From: Chinchilla lanigera
Taxonomy: Eukaryota > Chordata > Mammalia > Rodentia > Chinchillidae
Direction: 5' to 3'
Assembly (NCBI RefSeq): GCF_000276665.1
Contig: NW_004955448.1
Coordinates: 299,987-363,986 of the forward strand
Length of the DNA: 64,000 nucleotides
Shown here piece by piece: positions 12,513-21,885 of the stretch. Every line of letters begins with the position of its first letter. Positions within the stretch are counted from its first letter, which is position 1. The position numbers and the translations under genes are program-made. The notes below the pieces were generated by a model, which was given only the letters and a program-made list of their open reading frames with translations, was not told the DNA's origin and did not search any database.

Positions 12513-12650
12513 TCCAGGTGAGGGCCTGGATCCCATAGCAATATCCTCCATGAGTCCAGGTCGAGGTTTAGAGCACATAGCGACGTCCTCTATGAGTGTA
12601 GCTGGAGACCTAGAATCCACAATGTCTCATGCAAGTCCATATCAAGGATC
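12513..12650 (+). repeat. Degenerate ~42-bp tandem repeat
   Basis: Three full units start at 12513, 12555 and 12597 (spacing 42 and 42), and a partial fourth starts at 12636. Units share TCCAGGT, CATAGC, TCCTC and ATGAG landmarks. The third is three bases shorter and more diverged. An open frame from 12550 runs through it by chance. Confidence 0.7.
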
Positions 12651-13644
12651 TGCACTGGGAATGCCCATGGGCCAGTGGTGGAAGCCAGTGGTCCGCACTA
12701 GCAGGGTGAAGGATCTCTGCCAGCAGGCTGAGGGATCTGCACTGGAGTTAGGAAATGACACTCAAGGTAAGGACTGGAGCTCCCCTGAAGACCACAGCCA
12801 TCCTCAGTGACAGGGAGGACCCAAGCTCCTCCAATGATGTGAACAGCCAAGTTCACATCAAGAAAACCAGCATTAAAGGTTTCTCCAGAATCAACAGCAC
12901 ACCACCTTCCCCTCCAGTTCTCCTTTTATGCTGCTGGCAACAATCCTCAGGTGGGCCTTCCACACCCAGCACCATGCTGACTCAGTTCAGCTGGGTGTTA
13001 CAAGTTGACCATTCATTAATCTACCACATACTGGTGGCCAGAGAATTAGGCCTCCTTAGGAAGAAAGAGATGATGGGACAGACAGCTTCAAAAAACTGTA
13101 CAGCTGAGTCAGGAACAACTTGAGGGTTTATGTCCCTAATAGGAGAAAATTTAAAGAACACTTAATAGTGTGGATTAAATGATGAGTGCAGTCAGTTGAC
13201 AGAAATAATGTGTGTCACACTTGTATGTGCATTATGAATAGAGAAGATTAGTGAGTGAAGACATTCAAGCAATAGCCTTATGATCCTGCTGAGGATCTGA
13301 TAGATTTTTCTCATAGGAATTCCAGCCTGTGACAATCATCACGTTGTTGTCGTAAAAAGATGAGTAGGGAGAACAAGAGTTAATTCTCAGCCACCTTGGA
13401 CATTCCTATGGTTTTGCTCCCCTGGCTTGAAATCTGTGGTCAAGAACTGAGTGCCTGATTTTGGCAGATTCCACCACTTGGAACATTACTGGGCGATTAA
13501 AGAACCCTGCAACGTATGGTGTACTTTATCACAGTGATCCAATTATAACCCAAGCTTACCTTGAGCTCAAAAATAAGGGTAGGGATGAGGAGTTTCATAC
13601 ACTAAATAGAACCTCTTGAATTTGTACTTAAAAACTAAGTCAAA
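12651..13644. other. Unrecognised segment, possibly LTR-derived
   Basis: GGATCTGCACTGG occurs twice (about 12648 and 12731). The stretch 12800-13030 is GC-richer than its surroundings and has the feel of an old ERV LTR or internal fragment. I see no TATA box, polyadenylation signal or target duplication to prove it. Open frames of 86 and 122 codons here match no family I know. Confidence 0.3.
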
Positions 13645-13795
13645 GCCAGGCATGATGGTACATGTATCTATAGTCCTAGCATTCTAAGATGCTGAGGGAG
13701 GAGGATCACAAGTTTTGGTCTGGCCCGGGCAATTTATCTACTTTGTGAGACCTTGTCTCAAAATAAAAAGATATGGGGAATACCAGTGTTGCGCA
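13645..13795 (+). repeat. B1-ID dimer SINE
   Basis: A B1-like monomer (13645-13762) followed by a shortened ID-like remnant (GGGGAATACCAGTG). Confidence 0.65.
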
Positions 13796-13797
13796 AT

Positions 13798-13856
13798 AAA
13801 GGAAGGAGGGAAAGTAGGGAGCAGGGGAAGAGAGGGAAGGAGGAAGGGTGGACAAT
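13798..13856 (+). repeat. Purine-rich simple repeat
   Basis: A G/A-only run of nearly 60 bases based on GGAAGGA units, directly after the SINE tail. Confidence 0.8.
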
Positions 13857-14029
13857 ACCAGCATAATAAAAGCAGACTGGTAAAACGATAAATTCCATGA
13901 TTTAATTCTAGTTTGAAAAAAAAAGACAGCTATTTTTGGCCTTTAATTTTTAATGTAATACAGATGCAACTCTTTGACCACCTACTAAGCACTATGTTAT
14001 ACACTTTGCTTCCTCCAAAACAGAAAATT

Positions 14030-14260
14030 ATATCCTATGCACAGCAGCTGTACCCAGTGCCTACAATTTCTAGGCTGCCTTCCATGCCAGCCAGCCCTAA
14101 GAACTTTAGGCTAAACTAGCCAGGCCCAACAATCATGTAAGCCACTTCCCCACAGTAAATCTCTTAACATGTATCTACTACTACTTCTTTTTCTCTGGTT
14201 GAACTCTGACTGATACAGATTTTACTATCAGAAGTGTTTCTACAGGAACAGAATCTTGTT
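14030..14260 (+). mobile_element. ERVL-type LTR 3' end and start of internal region
   Basis: The stretch ends CTCTGACTGATACA, like MLT2 LTRs. It is followed by a segment (14216-14235) that resembles the primer-binding site region of ERVL elements. The upstream boundary is unclear. 14549-14640, after the inserted ID, may continue the same internal region. Heavily decayed, with no gene left. Confidence 0.45.
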
Positions 14261-14261
14261 T

Positions 14262-14548
14262 TTTTTTTTTTTTTTTTTTTTTNNNNNNNNNNNNNNNNNN
14301 NNNNNNNNNNNNNNNNNNNNNNNNNNNNNNNNNNNNNNNNNNNNNNNNNNNNNNNNNNNNNNNNNNNNNNNNNNNNNNNNNNNNNNNNNNNNNNNNNNNN
14401 NNNNNNNNNNNNNNNNNNNNNNNNNNNNNNNNNNNNNNNNNNNNNNNNNNNNNNNNNTTTTTGGTTTTTCTCCGGTACCGGGAACCAAACTCACGGCCTT
14501 GCACTTGCCAGGCAGGTGCTTTTGCCGCTGAGCTAAGTCCCCAGCCCC
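14262..14548 (-). repeat. ID SINE whose poly-T tail holds an assembly gap
   Basis: The right part (14463-14548) is a well preserved minus-strand ID with the CCGGTACCGG tail-end motif. The left end is a poly-T run leading into 175 N bases. Any reading frame through the N run is meaningless. Confidence 0.85.
14283..14457. other. Assembly gap (N run)
   Basis: 175 unknown bases inside the homopolymer tail of an ID SINE, most likely a collapsed or unresolved poly-A/T tract. Confidence 0.98.
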
Positions 14549-14654
14549 TGTTCTTTAATCTTAATAAAGGCATTGGTAACTCTATTTCCAGTAGTAGAGA
14601 GGGCACTGGTAATCTATGACATGTTTTGGTAAGAAATACATAAAATATCGCCTT

Positions 14655-15005
14655 TGGATATCGTGGGGAACCACTCAGACTACTTCAAAGCTCAGGGGCA
14701 TCTAAAGACAACTGAGGATGTGACCCTGACTGTCTAGCACAGGTGCGCAGTGGGATAGTTATGTAACCATGACTTAGCACAAGTAAACACGCATGTGCTG
14801 GTTATGGCACTATATAAGAATGTAAATATGAGATAACAACCTGTAGAAGAATTATACAATAAAGACACAGGCAGCTCTTGAGCTCTTTGTTCTGCTCTGC
14901 TCTATGCTGGCTGCTGCTGTTGCTGATGTCTTGTAAACATGCGTTCCTTTGCACTGATTTAAAAGCTGTATCTGCCCCAAGAGGAACCCTCAGATCTTGA
15001 AGCAC
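14655..15005 (+). mobile_element. Candidate solo ERV LTR
   Basis: Shows LTR layout: a TATATAAG box at 14811-14818, an AATAAA signal at 14858-14863, then a pyrimidine/CTG-rich stretch (14880-14935) as in R-U5. The terminal TG/CA and target duplication could not be fixed. No internal viral sequence adjoins it. It could also be a fortuitous combination. Confidence 0.4.
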
Positions 15006-15010
15006 AGGGG

Positions 15011-15820
15011 CTCATCAAGCAAGTGGATGAATTATAATGCAAACTGAATTCCCTACCTCACAAGGTATCTTCTCTTCTTCTGTTATCTTGTGGGAGCACT
15101 GATTGAGAAGGCACTGAATCCTGAAAATTACAATGGGAACATGAAGCTAGGAACATTTAACTCCTAAATATTTCCAATTATTCTTTGCCAGTAAAGCCGC
15201 TCTTTTGTTCTTGCCTGAGGTTAGCACTGCTTTCTGCTTCTCCTCAGGACATACTCCTTGTCTGCCCTGCCATAAAGAGCCCCTGGGTTTGGTTCCTACC
15301 ATCAAGGAAAAAAAAAAGACATGTTCATGTTCCCACCACTCCTCTTTCCCTCTAGATCTATAACTAGACTTAAGCCCTGAAGACTCCCAAGAATATTACA
15401 AAGTGTGACCCACAGCAAAAAGTATGCAACACATCAAAAGAACTCCATGATTTTCCCAGCTACTACAGATGTAAAATACTGGGAATTTGGGAAAAGACCC
15501 TAAGGGTATGAGATCATGGTGGAAGGGATGTAAAGTTGGATCAGGCTAAATGTATTGATCAGGTCCATTTCAAAGATTCTGGATTTAATGTTTTAACTCA
15601 AGAACCCTAACAGTTTGGATGTACGGTCAGCCAAACCATGGCCCCAAAGGAAGCCTAAACTAATTGAAATGCCAGAACTGCCCTGCTGTACTTACTATTG
15701 AGGAATGTACCCAGAGGCCAAGGGATATTATTTTCTACTCTCTCTTATCCATTTATCATCTCTAATATACAATGTATTGATGATGGTTGGCTTTATATCA
15801 CAGTACAATATTTTTGTATT
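15011..15820. other. Intergenic, nothing recognised
   Basis: No exon or clear repeat. CATAAAGAGCCCCTGGGTTTGG (from 15272) recalls part of an ID unit but is too short to call. Confidence 0.4.
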
Positions 15821-15891
15821 TTATTTTTTTTGAGACAGGGTCTCACTATGCAGTTCAGGCTGGCTTTGAGCTCACTTTGTAGCCCAGGCTG
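15821..15891 (-). repeat. 5'-truncated B1 SINE
   Basis: Minus-strand B1 with tail and middle only. It breaks off immediately before the Tigger left end. Confidence 0.75.
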
Positions 15892-16687
15892 ATGAGTACA
15901 GTAAAACCTTGGGTTAACCTGTAACTAGTATGTAACCCCAAACATCACATGATCACAACTGAGCCAATGGTCCCCACCCCCTATCTATCTTGTTGCAGGA
16001 TTACAGGTGATCATCTCCGATGCTCAGATGCTTGGTCTCCGGCCATACTGTTTGACAGAAATCAATGATTTTTCAGAACACTGACAGGTGCTCACAACTG
16101 GCACTAGTGTATTTCAAAGCACCTATGGACAATCCCTTACTTTTCTATACAAGAGTAAGCTGAGGAATACTTTGTTTCATTCTAAGTCAGGCTGCCTGCA
16201 GATAAAGAACTTTTCCTCTGCTGTAGTATTTTGACTTACATTAAATACAGTGTATGACAAGAGTCTAGTAATACTGTACTGTAGTCAATATCTATTTGTC
16301 CATATACAATGACTGGCTGCCATGCAGAAAAAGGTTGAAAAGGTGCTAAGAAGATGATTACAGTGGAAGAAAGAACTCATTAAGAAGTATAAATGATATA
16401 TGCAAGTGGCTGAAATAGCAAGATTTTATGTCTATGCTGACCATTTACACAATGGTAAGAAGAAGAAATAAGGAAGCTAGATGCAGAAGAAAGTTGTGAG
16501 AATATCAAAGCAGCAGTCATGTGCTCTGGAAGATGTAGCACAGTTGCTTCTAGTTTAGATGAGAAGCAACTAGCAGGTGATACTGAGAACTTAACCTGTG
16601 AGAAGCCAAAGGCCTTGAATATCGACCTTGTAAGTAAACAGCCAGGCACATCAATGGAACAGGAAGAAGGCTTTAAGGCAAGCTGGG

Positions 16688-16786
16688 AGGGGCTGGGGTT
16701 TTAGCTCAGCGGCAAAAGCGCCTGCCTGGCAAGCGCAAGGTCGTGAGTTCGGTTCCCGGTACCGGAGAAAAACCAAAAAAAGAAAA
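16688..16786 (+). repeat. ID SINE in Tigger transposase
   Basis: A young-looking ID flanked by the exact 13-bp duplication AAGGCAAGCTGGG (16675-16687 and 16787-16799). Confidence 0.95.
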
Positions 16787-16831
16787 AAGGCAAGCTGGGG
16801 ATGGTTTGATAACTTTAAGAGAAGTGGCATC

Positions 16832-16945
16832 AGGGATTGGGGATTTAGCTCAGTGGCACAGCACTTGTCCAGCAAGTGCGAGGTCATGAGTTCAATTCCC
16901 GGTACTGGAAAAAAACAAACAAAAACCAAAACAACAACAAAAAAA
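16832..16945 (+). repeat. Second ID SINE in Tigger transposase
   Basis: ID with a long A/C-rich tail and the exact 14-bp duplication AGAGAAGTGGCATC (16818-16831 and 16946-16959). It lies only 32 bases beyond the right duplication of the first ID. Confidence 0.95.
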
Positions 16946-18344
16946 AGAGAAGTGGCATCCATAGTGTTGGGAGGCATAGGGAGGCTGAGAGTTCAGACAC
17001 TGAGGATGAGACATTTAATATTGAGTTTCAGAAGTTCATGGTTTCCAAGGATTACCTGCTGGAGTAAGTTTTTAACAGTGATACGACCTGGCTTTTTTGG
17101 AAAAAGATGCCAAGGAGGACCTACATTAGAGTGTGTAGTACCCAGTTACAAGCCCATGAAAGACCATCTCACCCTCTTGTTTTGTGCTAATGCAAGCAGG
17201 GATTCCAAAATCAAGCCCCTGCTTGTATAGCATTCCAAGAACCCACAAACCTTCAAGAAATGCAAGGTGCAAAACAGGTACTTAAACATTAGTGGAGGTC
17301 CAACTGGAAGTCTTGGGTCACTCTTACCTTGTTTGCTGAGTAAATCAATGAGCTCCTTGGTCCTGCAGTGAAGAAATACCCTTAGAAAAGCATCTGCCAC
17401 TCAGAGTTTGTTTATGGTTATGGATAATGTTCCTTCTCATCCTCCAGGCTTTGAGGACTCACTGGAGGAAACTGAGTTCATTGAAGTCCAAGAGAACCTT
17501 CAATTCTCCTTGAAGAAAACTGTGGCCTGATTGGGTACTTGGACATGACTTAGAAGGGTTTGCTCATGAGCAGGAGCTGCTGGTTGTCAATGATACCATG
17601 TCCTTGGGGAAGACCATGAGACTGAAGGATGATATTCAAGAACTGGTAGAAGAACACAGAGCAGATATTGATGAACTGATGGATCTGCATCTGGAGCCAC
17701 AGCAAGAGGTGATGGAGATCTCATCTGCAGATGAGAAAAAGGTGGAGGAATCCCTCACTTCACATGTGGTTATGGAAATGTCTAAAATGTGGGAAACAGT
17801 GCAACATTTCATAAAAAAAGCAACACTTGAATGAGCCTGTAGCAATACAAGCAGTAAATCTTTTTAACAACAGTGCAATGTCACACTTCTGGGAGATCCT
17901 CAAAAGGAGGGAGAAAAGTCTCACTGGATAAATTCCTTGTTAAGACTGCATAAGAAAAAGAGTCCACTGAGCCAAGAACAGTGATTCTGCTGAAAGTCAT
18001 CCCACACAACAACCCTCCTCTCTTGTCTCCCTCACACCAGCCACAAAGGCTTTCAACACTAAGTACAGGTTCATTTATTTTTCTTATTATTTATATTTTG
18101 TATTTTATTTGAATATTTGGGTTGTGGAATAAATCATCTGTGCTGCCATTCTTTCTTACGGGGAAATTCACTTTTATATACAAGTGTTTTGGATTACAAG
18201 CATGTTTCCAGAATGAATTATGCTTGCAAACAAAGGTTTTAAAGTATTTAAGTTACAGGATCAAAAGAGAAACATGATCATCCAGAGCTTTGTATCCTCT
18301 TCTGGAAGAAGTTAGAATATTATTAATTATGTAACTATTATGGT

Positions 18345-18690
18345 TTGTGTCTGGGTGTCCCCCCAAAGGAACATGCACTCATGGGGTAGGCTTTCAGAGT
18401 TTATGATTGATCCATGATCCAATGCTGGGATTATGGGTGTGAGTGCTACATCCGCCCTGGGGTGGATAGTTTACATATGTAAGGGAGAGAAAGAGGCTGT
18501 TTGTCACCACTCCTCCCTTTTGCTCTTGCTGCTTTTGCTGTTTTCCACCCACCATGAACTGTTGCCCTCTGTCATGTGCCACTCTGCCTTGGAGCCAGCT
18601 GTTTGGACTGAAACTTCCACAAACTGTAAGCTAAATAAACCCTTCCTTCCTTAATGTTGGGCCTCAGGTATTTTCTCTGCAGGCAGTTGT
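18345..18690 (+). mobile_element. MaLR LTR
   Basis: Same family as 5088-5433. It shares the TATGGTTTGTGTCTGG start, the GCTCTTGCTGCTTTTGCTG centre, AGCTAAATAAACCCTTCCTT and a CCTCAGGTATTTTCTCTGC end. Confidence 0.75.
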
Positions 18691-19514
18691 ATCAAGGTAG
18701 GTGGAAGGATGGCTTTGTTATTGCATTCATTTGGAAATTAAGTATGGCTTGAGGAGACGCATATGGATGGCAAGTAGACAAGGGGTGACCTATAACGCAT
18801 GTGTTGACATGACTAAGCTACTATCTACAGTTACTTAAACACTAATCTAGGTGTTGTAGTGAAGGAATTTCGTAGATTATTAAAAGTCCATAATGAGACT
18901 TCTGCTTTAAGCTCTGACACATAAAAGAGCTAAGAATTTAGTACTCCTCTACTTACAAGAACTGCACAAACCAAAAAACCAAGCCTCTCCTAGATTTGTC
19001 AGGGAACTAAGGTTATCAGGCAAATTGTTATCCTGAAACTTGGAGATGTTTGCATAGAGAATTACAGTCAAGATCTGCTTACCTGGAGCAGAAACTTCCT
19101 CAGTCATAAACAGGAACACTTAGTAATTCGGATGAAAGCTGGATGCTGGGTGAGGACTAATGTAGAGTGAGACACTTTTAGAAGCCAAGCTTTTTGGGGG
19201 AGCGAGGCACACTTTTACTGCAGTCCAAGAATACTACCAGGTTCTTAAGGTTCAGAACCAAGGTGAGGACCCCTCGTATCTCTCGCAGGAAGAAGAGAGA
19301 AAAAACCCACCATTTTGAAATATCCAGATATGCTCTAGAACAAAGACCTAGTGCACAAAAGAAAAGCCTTTCTTTACCAGACCTTTATCCATCTAGAGAG
19401 CAGGGCATTTACCAGCCTCTTCCTTCCATAGCCTTCCTGTCTTAGGCAAGAGGTGGGGGGAAATAGTAAATATTTGGAAAGGTAATGCCACACAGCCCCA
19501 CTGCTCAAAGTCAG
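18691..19514. other. Intergenic, nothing recognised
   Basis: No exon or nameable repeat. An 83-codon open stretch at 19194-19445 has no recognisable domain. Confidence 0.4.
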
Positions 19515-19518
19515 ACTT

Positions 19519-19612
19519 GGCCAAGGGTGGCGGCATACACCCATAATCCCAGGACTCAGGAGGCTGAGGCAAGAGTATCACAAGTTCCAGGCCAGCCTGG
19601 GTACACAGTGTC
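19519..19612 (+). repeat. 3'-truncated B1 SINE
   Basis: B1 head and middle (GTGGCGGCATACACCCATAA to CCAGCCTGGG). It is abruptly replaced by the MaLR LTR that follows. Confidence 0.75.
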
Positions 19613-19975
19613 TTTCTTTCTTTTCACTGACACACAATACCTGACATTCACAAATTAGAGGTTTATTTTGCTCCTGGTTTGTAGAGATTTCAGCCCGTAG
19701 TCTGCTAGCTCCAAGTCAGGGCCACAAGGCAGAAGGGAACAGCAGAAGAGAAACAGCTTAAGTATGGCAGCAGGAAGCAGAGGGAGATAGATCCATGTAG
19801 GCCATGACCCCCAGTGACCCTTTTCCCACCAGTTTCACCTCTCACTATCACAGTTAGCCATAAACACAAATCATCCCATAAGACTGAGATTGAATTTTAA
19901 GATTACAGAAAGCCTCCTTTCCACTATACCTTACCATCACATCAACCAAGCGCCAGTGAGGTAACTATAGATTAC
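19612..19975 (-). mobile_element. MaLR LTR remnant
   Basis: Minus strand. CACACAATACCTGACATTCA, AGAGGTTTATTTTGCTC and GGAAGCAGAGGGAGATAG follow the MaLR order seen at 8965-9345. Confidence 0.65.
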
Positions 19976-20231
19976 AGGTGTGAGAACTCAAAGCATGAGT
20001 TCTTAGGAAAATCCAATAGTGGAAAACAAGAACAATGGAAGAACTTTAAGCCTGTAACATCTACAACTACAGCAAATATTAAATACAGCCTAACTTCTAG
20101 TTGGACTAATAAATTTTTTTTGAAACTTCATACTATAGTCTTTGACCTCAATTCCTATTCCCCAGCTTTCACTAATTTAACTAAAAAAAAAAAAAAAACA
20201 GCATGTTCTAAGGCAAGAAGAGACAGCAGTC

Positions 20232-20312
20232 TGGCCAGGCATGTCCCAGCACTTGGGAGGCTCTGGCAGGAGAAGTGCTGAGTTTGAGGCCAGACTGGGT
20301 ATATACAGTAAA
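20232..20312 (+). repeat. B1 SINE, short
   Basis: B1 head GGCCAGGCATG with an internal deletion before the CCCAGCACTTGGGAGGCT block. It ends after GAGGCCAGACTGGG. Confidence 0.75.
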
Positions 20313-20489
20313 TTTAATTTCAATCAGCATACACCCCTATACGCATCACAGAAACTTGAAAGGAGCCAGGGAAGAAAAACACCTTGCCTATGGAGGAACA
20401 GGAAGAATTACGGCACATGTCAGAAAACACGTAAGCCAAGCGGACAGGAGAGTAAAATATTTAAAATGTTGAAATTAAAAGCAACAATA

Positions 20490-20636
20490 GCCAGGCATGG
20501 TGGTACACACTTGTAATCCCAGCACTCAGAAGGCTGAGGCAGGAGGATTGCACCAAGTTTGAGGCCAACCTGGGCTACAGAGTGAGTTCAAGATCAGCCT
20601 GGAGTACACAGCAAGACTGTCTCAAAGAAAAAAAAG
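20490..20636 (+). repeat. B1 SINE
   Basis: Full B1 with the internal duplication and an A-rich tail. Confidence 0.9.
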
Positions 20637-20674
20637 TACATAAATAAAATAAAAACAACTAGAATTCCATATCT

Positions 20675-20823
20675 AGCCAGGTCTAGTAGCACACCCCTAT
20701 AATCCCAGCACTCTGGAGGCTGAGGCAGGAGGACTGCCTGGAGTTCAAGGCAAGTCTGAACTATAAAGTGAGTTCAACGCCAGCTTGAACTACACAATAA
20801 CCCTATCTCAAAATTTTTAAAAA
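20675..20823 (+). repeat. B1 SINE
   Basis: Full B1. The flanking repeats ATTCCATATCTAG and ATTCCTTATCTAG are a 13-bp target duplication with one change. Confidence 0.9.
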
Positions 20824-20943
20824 TTCCTTATCTAGTAAAGATATCCTTCAAAAATGAAGGGGAAATAACTTGTTCTTCACACCAAACTGAAGGAATTCAC
20901 TGCCAGTAAATATGGCTAGTAATTAATGTTAAAAGTTCCTAAG

Positions 20944-21089
20944 GCTCAGGTGTGGCTATGCACACTTGTAATCCCAGGATTCAGGAGGCTGAAGCAAGAG
21001 GACTGCCCAAAGTTGGAGGCCAGTCTGGGCTACATATTCAGTTCAAGGCCAGGCTTATCTACATAGCAAGACTCCGTCTCAAAAAATAA
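20944..21089 (+). repeat. B1 SINE
   Basis: Full B1 flanked by AAAAGTTCCTAAGG on both sides. It is the fourth B1 in the same orientation within 900 bases. Confidence 0.9.
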
Positions 21090-21189
21090 AAGTTCCTAAG
21101 GAATATGATACAGGTCAGAAACTTGGATAAAGACAGGAAGAATTTTAGAAGAAAGAAACCAGAGTAAAACATTTTACTTTTCTTCTTTA

Positions 21190-21342
21190 TTTGTTGTGTT
21201 TTTGAGACAGAGTCTCACTATGCAGTTCAGGCTGCCCTTGAGTTCACAGTGCAGCCCAGGCTGGCCTCAAACTCACAAAGATCCTCCTGCTCCAGCTTCC
21301 CAAGTGCTGGGATTACAGGCACGTACCACCATGCCCAGCCCT
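21190..21342 (-). repeat. B1 SINE
   Basis: Full minus-strand B1 with tail at 21190-21205 and head ending CACCATGCCCAGCCC. Confidence 0.9.
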
Positions 21343-21584
21343 TACTTTTCTTAATTGATCTAAAATATATATAGGTATGTAATAACAGTAATAATATACT
21401 GGGTGATTACAACATATAGACAAGTGAAATAAAAATGACAGCAATGTTCTAAGAGAGAAGAAGGAAAAACTGGGAGTGCTGTTATAAGGTACCTGAACTA
21501 TACTTGAAATGACATAGTACTATTTTTAAACGTACTTAGATTACTTGTAAAATTATATTGCAAACTCTAGGGTGACCATTAAAA

Positions 21585-21702
21585 AATTATTTTTTGAGAC
21601 AGGATCTCTCTATATTGTACAGGCTGCCTCAGATTCGTGGGCTCCAGCAATCCTGCCTCAGCCACTGAGTAGCTGAAAAAACAGGCATGCCTGACCACTA
21701 AA
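21585..21702 (-). repeat. Diverged B1-like monomer
   Basis: It keeps GAGACAGGATCTCTCTATATTG and a degraded head. There is no internal duplication, so it is an old monomer. Confidence 0.6.
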
Positions 21703-21734
21703 TTTATTTTTAAATGATGTGTCACTGATATACT

Positions 21735-21885
21735 TAGAGAGGAAAGAAAATTCTACCGAACATTCAAAGAATTAAAAACCATCCTTCCCAAACTCTTCCA
21801 AAAAATATAATAGGAGCAAAGATATCTTAACTCATTCTATAAGACCAACATTATACTGGTAGACATTACTGTATAAGAAAATAAC
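21735..21885 (+). mobile_element. Old L1 ORF2 fragment
   Basis: Translates in pieces to the RT-finger block of old L1s (YQTFKELKTILPKLFQK-like). It adjoins the younger L1. Confidence 0.55.

Larger units (their letters stand above)
16400..17960 (+). pseudogene. Tigger transposase pseudogene
   Basis: Translated pieces match the pogo/Tigger transposase in order. The helix-turn-helix/linker zone is near 16480-16680. FDNFK..SGIHSV..H (16805 onward, across an ID insertion) follows. Then come the DDE-domain piece LTLLFCANASRDSKIKPLL (from 17170), the VMDNVPSHPPGFED segment around 17420 that holds the second catalytic Asp, and the acidic C-terminal helix region with LGKTMRL and ELVEEH at 17598-17834. 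Stops and frameshifts separate the pieces and two SINEs sit inside. The 78-codon open stretch at 17598 is a remnant, not a gene. Confidence 0.85.
15899..18245 (+). mobile_element. Tigger (pogo/Tc1-mariner) DNA transposon, full length, dead
   Basis: The left end reads CAGTAAAACCTTGGGTTA after a TA dinucleotide. The right end (18100-18245) is its inverted counterpart, including GCAAACAAAGGTTTTAAAG followed by TA. The 2.35-kb length suits an autonomous Tigger. The interior encodes a CENP-B/pogo-type transposase (see separate entry), interrupted by two ID SINEs. A truncated B1 lies just outside the left end. The element is old and immobile. Confidence 0.85.

Noticed and set aside
14181..14606. 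Open frames across the first N run
   Set aside because: They consist of poly-A/T translation and unknown bases inside an ID SINE.
16688..16760. tRNA gene candidates at the ID elements
   Set aside because: The tRNA-like promoter boxes belong to dispersed ID SINEs with A-rich tails and target duplications. No cloverleaf with an intact acceptor stem was seen.
17598..17834. 78-codon open frame as a small acidic protein gene
   Set aside because: It is the C-terminal part of the Tigger transposase, with no start context or promoter of its own.
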